Source of the DNA: Clavulina sp. PMI_390 | Lineage: Eukaryota; Basidiomycota; Agaricomycetes; Cantharellales; Hydnaceae | Direction of reading: 5' to 3' | NCBI GenBank assembly: GCA_015039315.1 | Contig: WIDE01000240.1 | Location: 3,093 to 23,548, forward strand | DNA length: 20,456 nucleotides | In this document: positions 1-8,587 of the stretch, piece after piece | Layout: each line of letters begins with the position of its first letter | Numbering within the stretch: the stretch's first letter is position 1 | The notes under the pieces: model-generated | What the model was told of the DNA's origin: nothing | Seen by the model: the letters and a program-made list of their open reading frames with translations, nothing else | Database searches by the model: none | Translations under genes and position numbers: made by a program

Positions 1-1268
1 TACCGAGAACTGATTATCTGCTTCGTAGATTGGTGTACCTGGGGGCCAGCAACTCCCAACTCATCTATCCAAGATGTAGAGGCCGCAACCGTTGCCTGGT
101 GTACCAAGCCTGGCCGTGGCACACGAGTGATTCCCGAAGGAGCTATTACTGGCGTTCAGGTTCGCCATTCTCATCCTATGGTACCATGCACACTGTTACT
201 GACCAAACTGAATGCACTCCATGACCCATAGGTGTTGAAGGCGCCAGCCTATATTCTCTTCACCGCGAATATTCGTCAGGAGCTTATCAACATTCAGACG
301 AACGACGATGGCGGTGAGCTCGATCCCCACGGTGATGACCAGGTATGACAGGCGCCGCTGCGTCAGCTAAACAGCACAAAGAGCGCTATTATATATCACT
401 TGACGTTTCTCTTTGTCGTTTATGGGATCTTAGCGCGGCAATCCTCTCGGCGGCCTTGTGTACTCCAATGCCTTCCCCAGTAACAAGGGTAACAACAACA
501 CGTTCCAGCAGGTCATTGAATGGCACAAGTGAGTGGTATCAGCCGCTTCAACTTCAAACAAGGCACCAAACGCTCCCTCTCTCCCACAGCTTCCTTGGTT
601 CCGATGTTATTTGCTTTAAGATTTGCGACCCGAGTGTGTCGCCATCCTCGCAACCCTACTGCGACAATCACTTCGATCGAACTGGTTGCAACTTTGTCGC
701 CCCTGCCGCTGTAGGTCGCTTCATATAATACAGATTTACCACGAAGCAAGATAACTGATAATTTCTCTACTTTCCTCATCATCTGTAGTATCAAGATGGC
801 GTATTCGAGGTCTGTGAATCGGACAATCAGGATCCAGTCGGGGTGTACACGGGCGGCGATGGCAAGACATCCACGTTCTCCCAGCCTCCTGAACCCACCG
901 TCATTACCTCTCTGCCATCCGTGAAGACGCCTGCTTCGTCAAAGTGCACGCCCTACAGTTCCGCCAGCTTGTACGCAGCGGCTGCCAGTGTCACCCCTAC
1001 ATTCAGCGTCACACAGGACACCATCTCTATTTCGGGTGGCACATCCACGACCTCGTCAGCGACGTCGAACACCTCTAGCGGCGTGACCACGAAGGCTTCC
1101 AGCACGACGGGCGGTGCTTCTAGCTTGTCCACCCACTCTACTTCGTCTACATCCACCACTACCAAGAGCGGTGCCGCACCTAGTATTGGTGCTGTTCCCG
1201 TTGCCCCAATCGTCGCGATCGCCGCGAGCGTTCTTGCCGTATTTGGTGTCATCATTGCCATATTTTAG
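1..1268 (+). CDS. GPI-anchored Ser/Thr-rich secreted glycoprotein, upstream tandem copy (5' end outside window)
   Basis: Five exons are visible: 29-159, 232-342, 434-528, 590-710 and 789-1268. They are joined by GT-AG introns of 61-91 nt, and the window opens inside an intron ending at 28. Exon lengths (131, 111, 95, 121, 480) equal those of the last five exons of the complete paralog at 2566-4471. The product has a Cys-containing ectodomain (segments DWCTWGPATP, GGELDPHGDDQ, CNFVAPAA), then a long Ser/Thr/Ala-rich stalk. It ends in a hydrophobic tail after SGAAPSIG, which reads as a GPI-anchor signal. It resembles proteins that agaricomycete annotations name 'macrofage activating glycoprotein'; I recall that name and could not verify it. 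A cell-wall or surface location is inferred. The first two exons (signal peptide and N-terminus) lie outside the window. The visible 938 nt of coding sequence is open throughout. Confidence 0.87.
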
Positions 1269-1415
1269 CGCGTGGAAATGCCAGGATGCGTTCTCCTTTA
1301 ACTTTTCAAGGTTTCAATTCTCTCTCGTTGGGGGGAGCTGGACTTTTAGCCTCCATAGCATTTTGTATGCGGACAATGCCATAAGTAGATATTATGACGC
1401 TCGAAATCTATCCAT
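29..1415 (+). repeat. Tandem duplication unit A (visible part)
   Basis: This segment is homologous to 3242-4622. It covers five exons plus about 150 bp past the stop, where 1333-1415 still aligns with 4540-4622 around the shared GGGGAGCTGGA and TTAGCCTC motifs. Stop codons of the two copies are 3203 bp apart. Introns have diverged strongly while exons remain alignable. Identity is uneven along the unit. The left edge lies outside the window. Confidence 0.85.
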
Positions 1416-2565
1416 AGTGGTATTGTAATCGGTATCTATTACCCAGAGATGGCCAACTATACTATCCTATTCCTTCGATGTTTACTTGCGAAAACGTTCG
1501 ATTCCCCTGCACCGTCGACATCCCTGATGGCGCTTCGAACACCTCACATGCTAGCAGCTTAGTGGGTCATGGGGGACTACCGCTAAGCCGACAAGCACTT
1601 CGAAAGCAATGAGCACGAGCATGACATTCAAGGCGACAACGTATGCCACCTCCGGCGATCTCCAGCTTTGAAGCTGCGAATATAGAAATATGATAACCAT
1701 AATTGCTGCTTAGATCTTCCGCCGCTTTCAAGACGACGTCAAGCACCGCGAGCGCAGAGATCACGTCAACTGAGTCCGCTGCTCAGTATGAGCTATGTGG
1801 CGGTAAGTTTCACTGATTATCTATCTTGTCTGGCTTTAAGCGCTGTGCTCATTGCCATCAATTTCTTTCAATGCTATAGGCATTGGCTATATAGGCTCAA
1901 TCATTTGCACGTCACCATACGAGTGCAGAGACTCGAATGCCTACTATTCTCGGTGTTTGCGTGCCTAAACGGTCCGCTGGGGACTCGTCGGGGTTAATAA
2001 ACCACTCTCCAAGCTCAAGCAGTTAATTTAACCACTTCAATATGTACGGTAGGAATTGGAATCACAGAAGAATGATTATTGTTGCAGTTCACGTGCTTTT
2101 TACCTAGCAAGTTTCCTGTAGTATCGAGGTTGAATATCCTTCTTCACGGTACATGAAATGATTACGATCGCTGATGATCGATGGGCCAGAGGCTTACTAT
2201 TTCGCAGATATCCGCGTGCTGCAAAGATATGACCTCTCTCAATCGGTTCAGTAGAGGAGAAGAGTGAACCTTCCTAAAAAGGAAGGTGGAGAGTTTCGCT
2301 TGGCGCTTCGGGAGACACATCGACTTGGCATAAGTCGATCAAGAAAACCTATACCTTTTGGGTGACTTTAAGAATGGCTCTAGTTGTCTTTGGCTATCTT
2401 CGGTGGACCAACTTGACGATGTGATGCGACATTGTTGCGTCTGAATTCAATGACCGCTTACCCCCGATCACGTAAAACCGGGCGTCCGGACTACTCGCCT
2501 TTGCTTTCTGACCATCTCGTTCTCTTCAGACACTCTTTTTTCTTTTGTACCCTGCCTGGTTGATA
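1269..2565. other. Intergenic stretch between the glycoprotein copies
   Basis: I see no supportable gene. The first 150 bp are 3' flank shared with the second copy. Short ORFs exist at 1567-1764 (-) and 1788-1997 (+), but neither shows a recognisable domain or a convincing splice pattern. A splice-like donor (GTAAGT at about 1802) and acceptor (CTATAG at about 1880) occur around 1790-1890, so a small or decayed gene is possible. A CACGTG motif lies at 2090-2095 and two perfect 8-bp hairpins at 2268-2287 and 2319-2339. The last 50 bp before the ATG at 2566 are CT-rich, as is common near fungal transcription starts. Confidence 0.5.
2268..2339. repeat. Two adjacent perfect 8-bp inverted repeats (hairpins)
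   Basis: ACCTTCCT, a 4-nt A loop, then AGGAAGGT occupy 2268-2287. ATCGACTT, a 5-nt loop, then AAGTCGAT occupy 2319-2339. Both stems are perfect. They sit about 230-300 bp upstream of the start codon at 2566. They could be regulatory structures, a relic of a miniature element, or chance; no terminal inverted repeat pair or target-site duplication was seen around them. Confidence 0.4.
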
Positions 2566-4471
2566 ATGGCTACTGTTCTGTCCCTTGGTGTTCTGATGAG
2601 CCTTGCCTCGTCAGTACTTGCTTACACTCCTCTCACGGACCAGCGTTACACATACCCAAACCTTGTAAGTAGCAACATTGTTGGCAACGACTAATCGAGC
2701 CGAAAAGCTAAGATATCCACTGATTGTCTTCCATTTGAATTTCTTTGTCGTGATCATTGGCCTGGCTACTACGACACCCTACTCTTACCCAATACACACA
2801 CCTCACGTTCGACTTTGCGCTCTTGTTTTATTTTGTAGCCCTACAAAGTCGACACTGATCCCACCGGACGTGGTCCCCAGTTCGGCTACAACATTTGCAA
2901 CAGTACGACGCAGAACCAAGACTCAGACTGTCAAACTGCTCTGCTGAACTCTATCGATGGTTAGTTGTCATCTCAATCGTCTCGAACTTTTTGGCTTTCG
3001 GAGGTGTATCCCCTCCCCGGACCAACTTCAGAGTTTGCTTGGCATGAACCCGCTAAAAATACTTGGCCGGAGCTTATTACGTCCGAGGACATCCCCAAGC
3101 AGTTACGTCTTTTGGAGGCAAACAGTTAACCGCTCATGGATCTCCGCGTCGTCCTAGCGACGCCGCAGTTTTGACAAGGACTTCGGGTCCCCAATCGGCG
3201 CTTTTTCCGGCCCGAAAACTAACCTCCTCGCCTGCCCTTAGATTGGTGTACTTTCGGCCCAGCTACTCCCAGCTCATCAATCCAAGATGTCGAAGCCGCG
3301 ACTGTTGCGTGGTGCACTAAGCCTGGTCGTGGCACACGAGTCATCCCTGAGGGGGCCATTACTGGTGTTCAAGTGTGTTTTCTTTCTATAGGGCAGGCAC
3401 CCCAATTGCTAACTGGTATTATGCCCTCTGATCCCCACAGGTGTTGAAGGCGCCTTCTTATATTCTGTTCACTGCAAATATCCGTCAAGAACTTATCAAC
3501 ATTCAGACCAACGACGATGGCGGTGAGCTGGATCCCCACGGTGACGACCAGGTACGATGGGCACCGCATTATGTAACAGCAAAATAGAGCGCTGATATAC
3601 GTCACCTAACACCTACCTGTCGCTCATGGGATCTTAGCGCGGCAATCCTCTTGGCGGTCTTGTGTACTCCAATGCCTTCCCCAGTAATAAGGGTAACAAC
3701 AACACGTTCCAGCAGGTCATTGAATGGCACAAGTGAGCAGTGTCAGCCGCTCCAGCTCCAAAGAAAACCAAACGCGCCCTCCCTCTCTCCCCCATAGCTT
3801 CCTTGGCTCCGATGTTATTTGCTTTAAGATCTGCGACCCAAGTGTGTCGCCATCTTCGCAGCCCTACTGCAACAATCTCTTTGATCGCACTGGTTGCAAC
3901 TTCGTCGCTCCTGCTGCTGTAGGTCTTTTACTTCAACCTAGACCTACCATGAAGGGAGAGAACCGATAGTTTCTTACATCATTATCTCTAGTATCAAGAC
4001 GGCGTTTTTGAAGTCTGTGAATCAGAAAATCAGGACCCTGTCGGAGTGTACACGGGCGCCGATGGCAAGACGTCGACATACTCCCAACCTCCTGAACCTA
4101 CCGTCATCACCTCCCTGCCATCCGTGAAGACGCCTTCTTCGTCAAAGTGCACGCCTTACAATTCCGCCAGCTTGTACGCAGCGGCTGCCAGTGTCACCCC
4201 TACATTCAGCGTCACACAGGACACCATCTCCATTTCGGGTGGCACATCCACGACCTCGTCAGCGACGTCGACCACCTCTAGCGGTGTAACCACCAAGGCC
4301 TCGAGCACGACGGGTGGTGGTTCTAGCTCATCCACCCACTCTACTTCGTCAACCTCGACCACTAGCAAGAGCGGTGCTGGACCTAGTTTTGGTGCTGTTC
4401 CCGTTTCGTCAATCGTCGCGATTGTAGCGAGTGTACTTGCTGCTTTTGGTGCTGTCATCGTCGGCTTTTAG
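2566..4471 (+). CDS. GPI-anchored Ser/Thr-rich secreted glycoprotein, complete tandem copy (385 aa)
   Basis: Seven exons: 2566-2664, 2839-2959, 3242-3372, 3441-3551, 3638-3732, 3798-3918 and 3992-4471 (1158 nt, frame consistent at every junction). The start ATG at 2566 opens a signal peptide of about 19 residues ending in SVLA before YTPL. The ectodomain holds ten cysteines (ICN, DCQ, WCT twice, ICF, ICD, YCN, GCN, VCE, KCT), which could form five disulfides. Exon 7 encodes a Ser/Thr stalk, probably O-glycosylated, and a C-terminal hydrophobic GPI signal after SGAGPSFG. The first two introns (174 and 282 nt) are much longer than the rest (65-86 nt). The family resembles basidiomycete proteins annotated as 'macrofage activating glycoprotein', a name given from memory. 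A role at the cell wall is inferred; no catalytic motif is visible. Branch-like CTAAC/CTGAC sites precede several acceptors. Confidence 0.9.
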
Positions 4472-4622
4472 CAACTAGATATGATAGGAAGTATCTACTT
4501 CTAATTTCTTGGTTGCTGCGAAGCTTCTTTTTCCGTTTCGGGGAGCTGGATTCTTAGCCTCTACGGCATCTTGTATTCGGACAATTCTATAGTTAGATAC
4601 AATCACTGCGTCGAACCGCTTT
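3242..4622 (+). repeat. Tandem duplication unit B
   Basis: Direct-orientation partner of 29-1415. By hand count, differences between copies are 23/131 in the WCT exon, 12/111 in the next, 3/95 in the third, and 12/121 in the fourth. A 123-nt block inside the last exon (4162-4284 against 959-1081) has only 2. The homology continues into the 3' flank, so the duplication included at least the 3' UTR region. Confidence 0.85.
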
Positions 4623-5100
4623 ACTGTGATGCGGTGTGTGTCTGGAGCTGATTGAGCCTCACAAGGATTACAAAACTTTCAAGAAGGATTGAATCGTTGT
4701 GAAGAGCAAAATCTCTTGCGACCATGGTATGCGTTTCTGGTACCACTTCAACCGCCATTGATGTCCGAGTCTTTGTACATTTATTCCGATATGACTTGTC
4801 GTCTAAACAACTTGGGCAAACGTTGCGGTCTGCCAAATTCCCCGCGTTTGCCACAGCCATCACCCCGCACGCTTTCTCATCAGGGAGGAGCATCTCTCGC
4901 GTCACGTAGAAATCAAGCGAATAACAGTTCAATAACTAAGTCTTGGTGGGCTTTTCCGATCTCCACTTCGATCTCACATGCCTAACGGGGAACTATGATT
5001 CTGCTCTCTAATGCGTTCACTGCGCGGTAACAGACACAGTGCTCGACAGTTTCTACCCCACCACCTCTACCATCATTCCTGATACTTCGTTCTCCCCAGA
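4472..5100. other. Intergenic stretch downstream of the second glycoprotein copy
   Basis: The first ~150 bp align with the 3' flank of the first copy. Beyond about 4625 there are overlapping short ORFs on both strands (for example 4724-4909 plus and 4621-4932 minus). None has a recognisable motif, splice structure or family match that I know. The last part is presumably the promoter and 5' UTR of the DUF4419 gene starting at 5101; no clear TATA box was seen. Confidence 0.5.
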
Positions 5101-6522
5101 ATGCCGGCTATCACATCATGTCCTAATGTTAAACCACAAGTCTTGCGCTTGGAACGTTTTCAAGAACAGGTCTCCGTTGCAAAGGCACCTAAACACTTGT
5201 TCGAAACATCCGCTGCGCGTGAAGCGGCAAAGCAGGCCGAATATAACGCGGGCCGCCGCAAAGCTATTACCGAAGCCCCTTACAAAGAAAGATACCTAAG
5301 AGTTCGGTTGAGCGAGACGTCTGACGAGACTGTCCAGTTCTTGAAGGTCCCAAACGGTCTCGTCCATACGCTCGCCACGGCCTACAATCAACATCTTCAC
5401 GTGATCATACGGTCAGCGAAGCGTTTCTACGTTGCCTGTGTCGTACGCCGAGCTAACAATGCAGGATCTGTTTCCAGGCCAGATGATGTATGGCATGCGT
5501 TGCTCGCCCAGTTCTCTATTTATGTCCAGGCCAACTCCGAGGCTCTAAGAGGGCAGTTCGTGTCTCACGAGGGCAAGAAAGAGTGATTGTTGCCTTTTTA
5601 CTTTTCAGTCGAAACCGAGATCTCACAACTCCACGGAGAAAGGCTCGTCATCGAAAGGATTGGCACAATCTGGAGCGTTGACTTTTCAGAGATGGCTCAA
5701 GCGATGGGTGGGTTGCTTGGGGAAAACGTAAAAGATCCTGATCTCCGATCGTGGTTGATGCCTGGTAAGATCTGTCGGTTGTATCAGGAGTTCCTTGCTT
5801 GTATTCTCATTTGTATCCTAGAGTTCTCCACCACCACCGATAATGATATGACAATATCTAGTATCATAATGATGGCGACCCTCCAGCAGTACTTCAGCTA
5901 TCGCTTCGATTTGGCCTGTGGCATCCCGTCAGCCACTTTGGAAGGAACTATCGAGGACTGGCTCCTCCTGCGTTCAAAGATCCATAAGTTTGCAGAGTTC
6001 GGAGAAGAGCCGAAGAGATGAGTAACGCTCTTGCAGCCCGTCTGCGACGCGTTTGTGGCCTGCTTCCATGAAGATAAGGCTGAGGAATCGTGGGTCATAC
6101 TCAATAGTTCGTTCTTCCGTGATCCCAAATTCGCTCATCTTCTTGTTTCTAGCCGTGGATTTTGGTCCCGTGTATGTCATTACGCCGGTGGAGGCTCCGG
6201 GCCCTCCTATCTGTGTGGCTGGGTCACTGTCTTTACCGTATGGAACAATGCAGGAAAGTGGCAAGGTGATTGGAGTGGGAAGGGGTGGAATGTGACTGCC
6301 TCAGACAAAGAGCAGCATGGCCAGTGGCCGCTAATCCAGACCACTGATGTCGCGTGGGGGGTCGCGGAAGTCCCAGTGCTTGTCAATGACAATGGTACCC
6401 ATCACCGTACCATTATGATGGCGGGTCTGCCTGGGATAGCTTTACGCGCGAACTCTGAGAATCACTCCGTTATTCGCCCAATCGCTGGTTGGTGTATGAC
6501 GGAGTTACCTCCTTTTCCTTAG
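5101..6522 (+). pseudogene. DUF4419 family protein, interrupted by one in-frame TGA
   Basis: Five exons: 5101-5411, 5478-5582, 5643-5764, 5822-6089 and 6153-6522. Together they give 1176 nt in one continuous phase, equal to 391 residues with a stop at codon 246 (TGA at 6019-6021). Family hallmarks appear in order: AYNQHLHVIIRPDDVW (about 94-109), FVSHEGKKELVI (about 131-142), EFSTTT followed by IIMMATLQQYFSYRF, CGIPSATLEG, GFWSRVCHYAGGGSGPSYL (about 271-289), and RPIAGWCM near the end. DUF4419 proteins are widespread and often multicopy in agaricomycetes; their function is unknown to me. The TGA sits right after GEEPKR, where family members usually carry Trp (from memory), so one base change from TGG would explain it. 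Downstream coding remains conserved and in frame. It is therefore a recent pseudogene, a truncated 245-aa product, or a sequence error. No canonical intron removes the TGA. Confidence 0.82.
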
Positions 6523-6834
6523 AACTTTTCCAAGCCAAGTGAATTTCATTGAAGGCACAATCCATTTTTGTTGTTGTTATAATATATCCCGCCAAAATTA
6601 AGATCAAATGCATTTCAAAAATTGGCCCCCATCCATGTCAAGTTTATGGCGGTATTTTCGGGATTCCAATATCAAAATATTCCAATCCTTAAGGGAGTCG
6701 ATGATCAGCATCAATCAATAGTGGGTGATTCGAGATGACTTCATAAATCATACATTGTTTCTTTGGTGCGTATTTCCGCGAGCATTGCTTCTTGTGAGCA
6801 GACTTTCTAGTGGGCCTGCACAGTTATCTCCAAG
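6523..6834. other. Convergent intergenic stretch between DUF4419 and the MM3350/MYND gene
   Basis: AT-rich, with a TTGTTGTTGTTATAATATAT stretch at about 6569-6588 that fits a 3'-end processing region. On the minus strand, 6805-6782 encodes KSAHKKQC. This looks like the last His and Cys ligands of the neighbouring MYND finger, in a frame that canonical splicing of that gene does not reach. No independent gene is seen. Confidence 0.5.
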
Positions 6835-8587
6835 ATCAGTCTTGAAGCAGATAAGAGGGATGAAACCACTTGCGGTTTGGTGCTCAACAGAGCAGTACCT
6901 GTGGCCACCATCAGTTAGCCACATGCCAATTTACGCCCGAGACCCCAACGGTCAACGATAATGTCTGGGAGCCTTTACGTTTCGCACAATACACACCTCG
7001 TTTCTTTGCATGCAGAACAAAACGCCAAGGGAGAGACAGTGTCAGGGTTTCCACAAAACGCACATACGGCATCCCAAATCCGATCCTTTGTCGTCCGTTG
7101 CGTCTCCTCCCGGAATGCACCCACGCCGTCCTCAGTAGGCAGCTACTCACGCACTTTCTGTTCATTTCTTTTCCAAGGAAGCTTTTGGTCCTGGCTTGAT
7201 GTATCAAAGCCCGGAAACTGGGTCGTAAATGACCTAGCACCTGACCGCTCAGATGCTTTGGACGCTAGGGCGTCAGCAAGTCGGCGTTCGGCGAGCTCCG
7301 CGTGAAATACGTCGAAATTGAATTCAGACGCAGGTTTGCTGTAGTCCTCGTAGTTAGGTGAAGTAAGAATTTCCCGAACTTTTGCAAGTCTATGTGCGTG
7401 GGCAGTACACCAAGAACAGTCGCATGACGTATGAGTACGGCACGATGAAAACATCGCACCGGAACACACGTACTTTGCTGCTTTGCTTCCGTGGTCTGGC
7501 GCCGGCAAATGCTTCCGCCCAAACCAAATGTTCCCATTCATGTTCTCTGAGTATAAGTGATTTGGAATAGGCGGACATAATTGAAAAGTTGAGCCCTCGC
7601 TTACCACCTGGACACATTCCGGCTCCATCGAGGATTACGACTTGACCATTCGGTTGTTCTTGGGGTACGATGTGTTCAACCTGACGGGGATAAAGATGGG
7701 TTCAGATGCGAACTTTCTAGAAATTTCTGTGGGCATTCGACATACCTCGATAAAATGGATGAACTTGTCCCCAAAGTCGTAAAAATATTCGAATACGTCT
7801 CCGACTTTCTCAATCAAGTGGGCGATAGCGTAACTAAAGAGAATCATTAACAGGGTCGCGGTATAAGCGTGAATCGCATGTACTTGTGGTCCGGAATATA
7901 TTCAATCCCAGTCTAGTTCGTGAGAGTGAGGACGACTTCGCATGTCAGGAGTATTTAATTGAGCCTACCAAGTTCATATGATTGAGCCTGTCAACCGCAT
8001 TGGAGTTCTGAAAGGGGTAGGAATTGATTGGAGAGGGATCACCGCACTAGCGAAGAGGAAAGTTCACCTGGGCCCAAATGTCGCACCATCCTTGAGATCT
8101 TGGAACACGTAGCAATGCATATTCCGAGTCCTACAGAACGCGACAGAAGCCGCTATTGTTGTTAGGACCATACATGAATTCTTGACGTTCTAGCCTAGTC
8201 AGAACAACGTACCATCCCATAACGGGGGCCAAAACCTTATCTTGGAACGTGCTGAGCCTCATTCCAGCGGAGACCCGGATGCGCCTCCATACTCGCGGTT
8301 TTCCGACGCTGTCATTGATCCATCTGAAAACATTAGATATGTAAGCATGAAGATCAAGAGATTAGGGACACTGGGAGATACGTGAGGTAAACCTTCAGCA
8401 CAATATCGCTCCCTAGAAGAGGGGAGATATTGCGAGCCTTGAGACTTGCTTGCTGGGGAATGCCATGGTCAGTACAAACCAGGCTTGGTGGAGAATGATA
8501 GTCCCGTACCTTGATCCGTATAAGTTCAGCAACAAACTGGTGTCCAGGGGATTTCATGGCGTCAAGGTACCAGTGCTGAGTAGTCAT
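6835..8587 (-). CDS. pRiA4b Orf3-like (MM3350-like) domain protein with C-terminal MYND-type zinc finger
   Basis: Proposed exons, 5' to 3' on the minus strand: 8587-8510, 8452-8382, 8323-8213, 8130-8068, 7987-7969, 7912-7884, 7833-7746, 7680-7605, 7546-7474, 7389-7155, 7085-6997 and 6898-6835 (996 nt, 331 aa). Domain landmarks: SPGHQFVAELIRIK near the start, KPRVWRRIRV (58-67), TFQDKVLAPVMGWTRNMHCY, YDFGD (142-146), LDGAGMCPGENMNGN, and SPNYEDYSKP. The MYND-like motif is C289-x2-C292, C304-x2-C307, then RYCSVEHQ (311-318). The fold family is known from plasmid pRiA4b ORF3 and archaeal MM3350; its role in fungi is unknown to me. The start at 8587 is the first ATG in the conserved frame. If the 69-nt intron 7154-7086 is not used, translation stops at 7143 without the finger. 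The exon 4/5 junction and the last finger ligands show one-base frame problems, so partial decay is possible. Confidence 0.72.

Noticed and set aside
953..1261. Minus-strand ORF of 102 codons opposite the Ser/Thr-rich stalk (and its twin at 4156-4458)
   Set aside because: It is the antisense shadow of a biased Ser/Thr/Ala coding region. The plus strand has conserved exons, phase and a GPI signal.
4621..4932. Minus-strand ORF of 103 codons and the overlapping plus-strand ORF 4724-4909
   Set aside because: They compete on opposite strands. Neither shows a known domain, splice structure or conserved motif.
5583..5608. A 26-nt intron (GTGATT...TTTCAG) in the DUF4419 gene
   Set aside because: Too short for splicing, and it would insert non-family residues. 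The 60-nt intron 5583-5642 gives the expected EGKKELVI junction.
6022..6036. A 15-nt GTAACG...GCAG segment just after the DUF4419 TGA taken as an intron
   Set aside because: Far too short to be spliced, and it would not remove the TGA. Longer candidate introns of 40 or 49 nt break the frame.
6870..7305. Plus-strand ORFs (6870-7199, 6961-7305) opposite the MYND region
   Set aside because: The minus strand carries the recognisable Cys pattern and splice phases; the plus ORFs have no domain.
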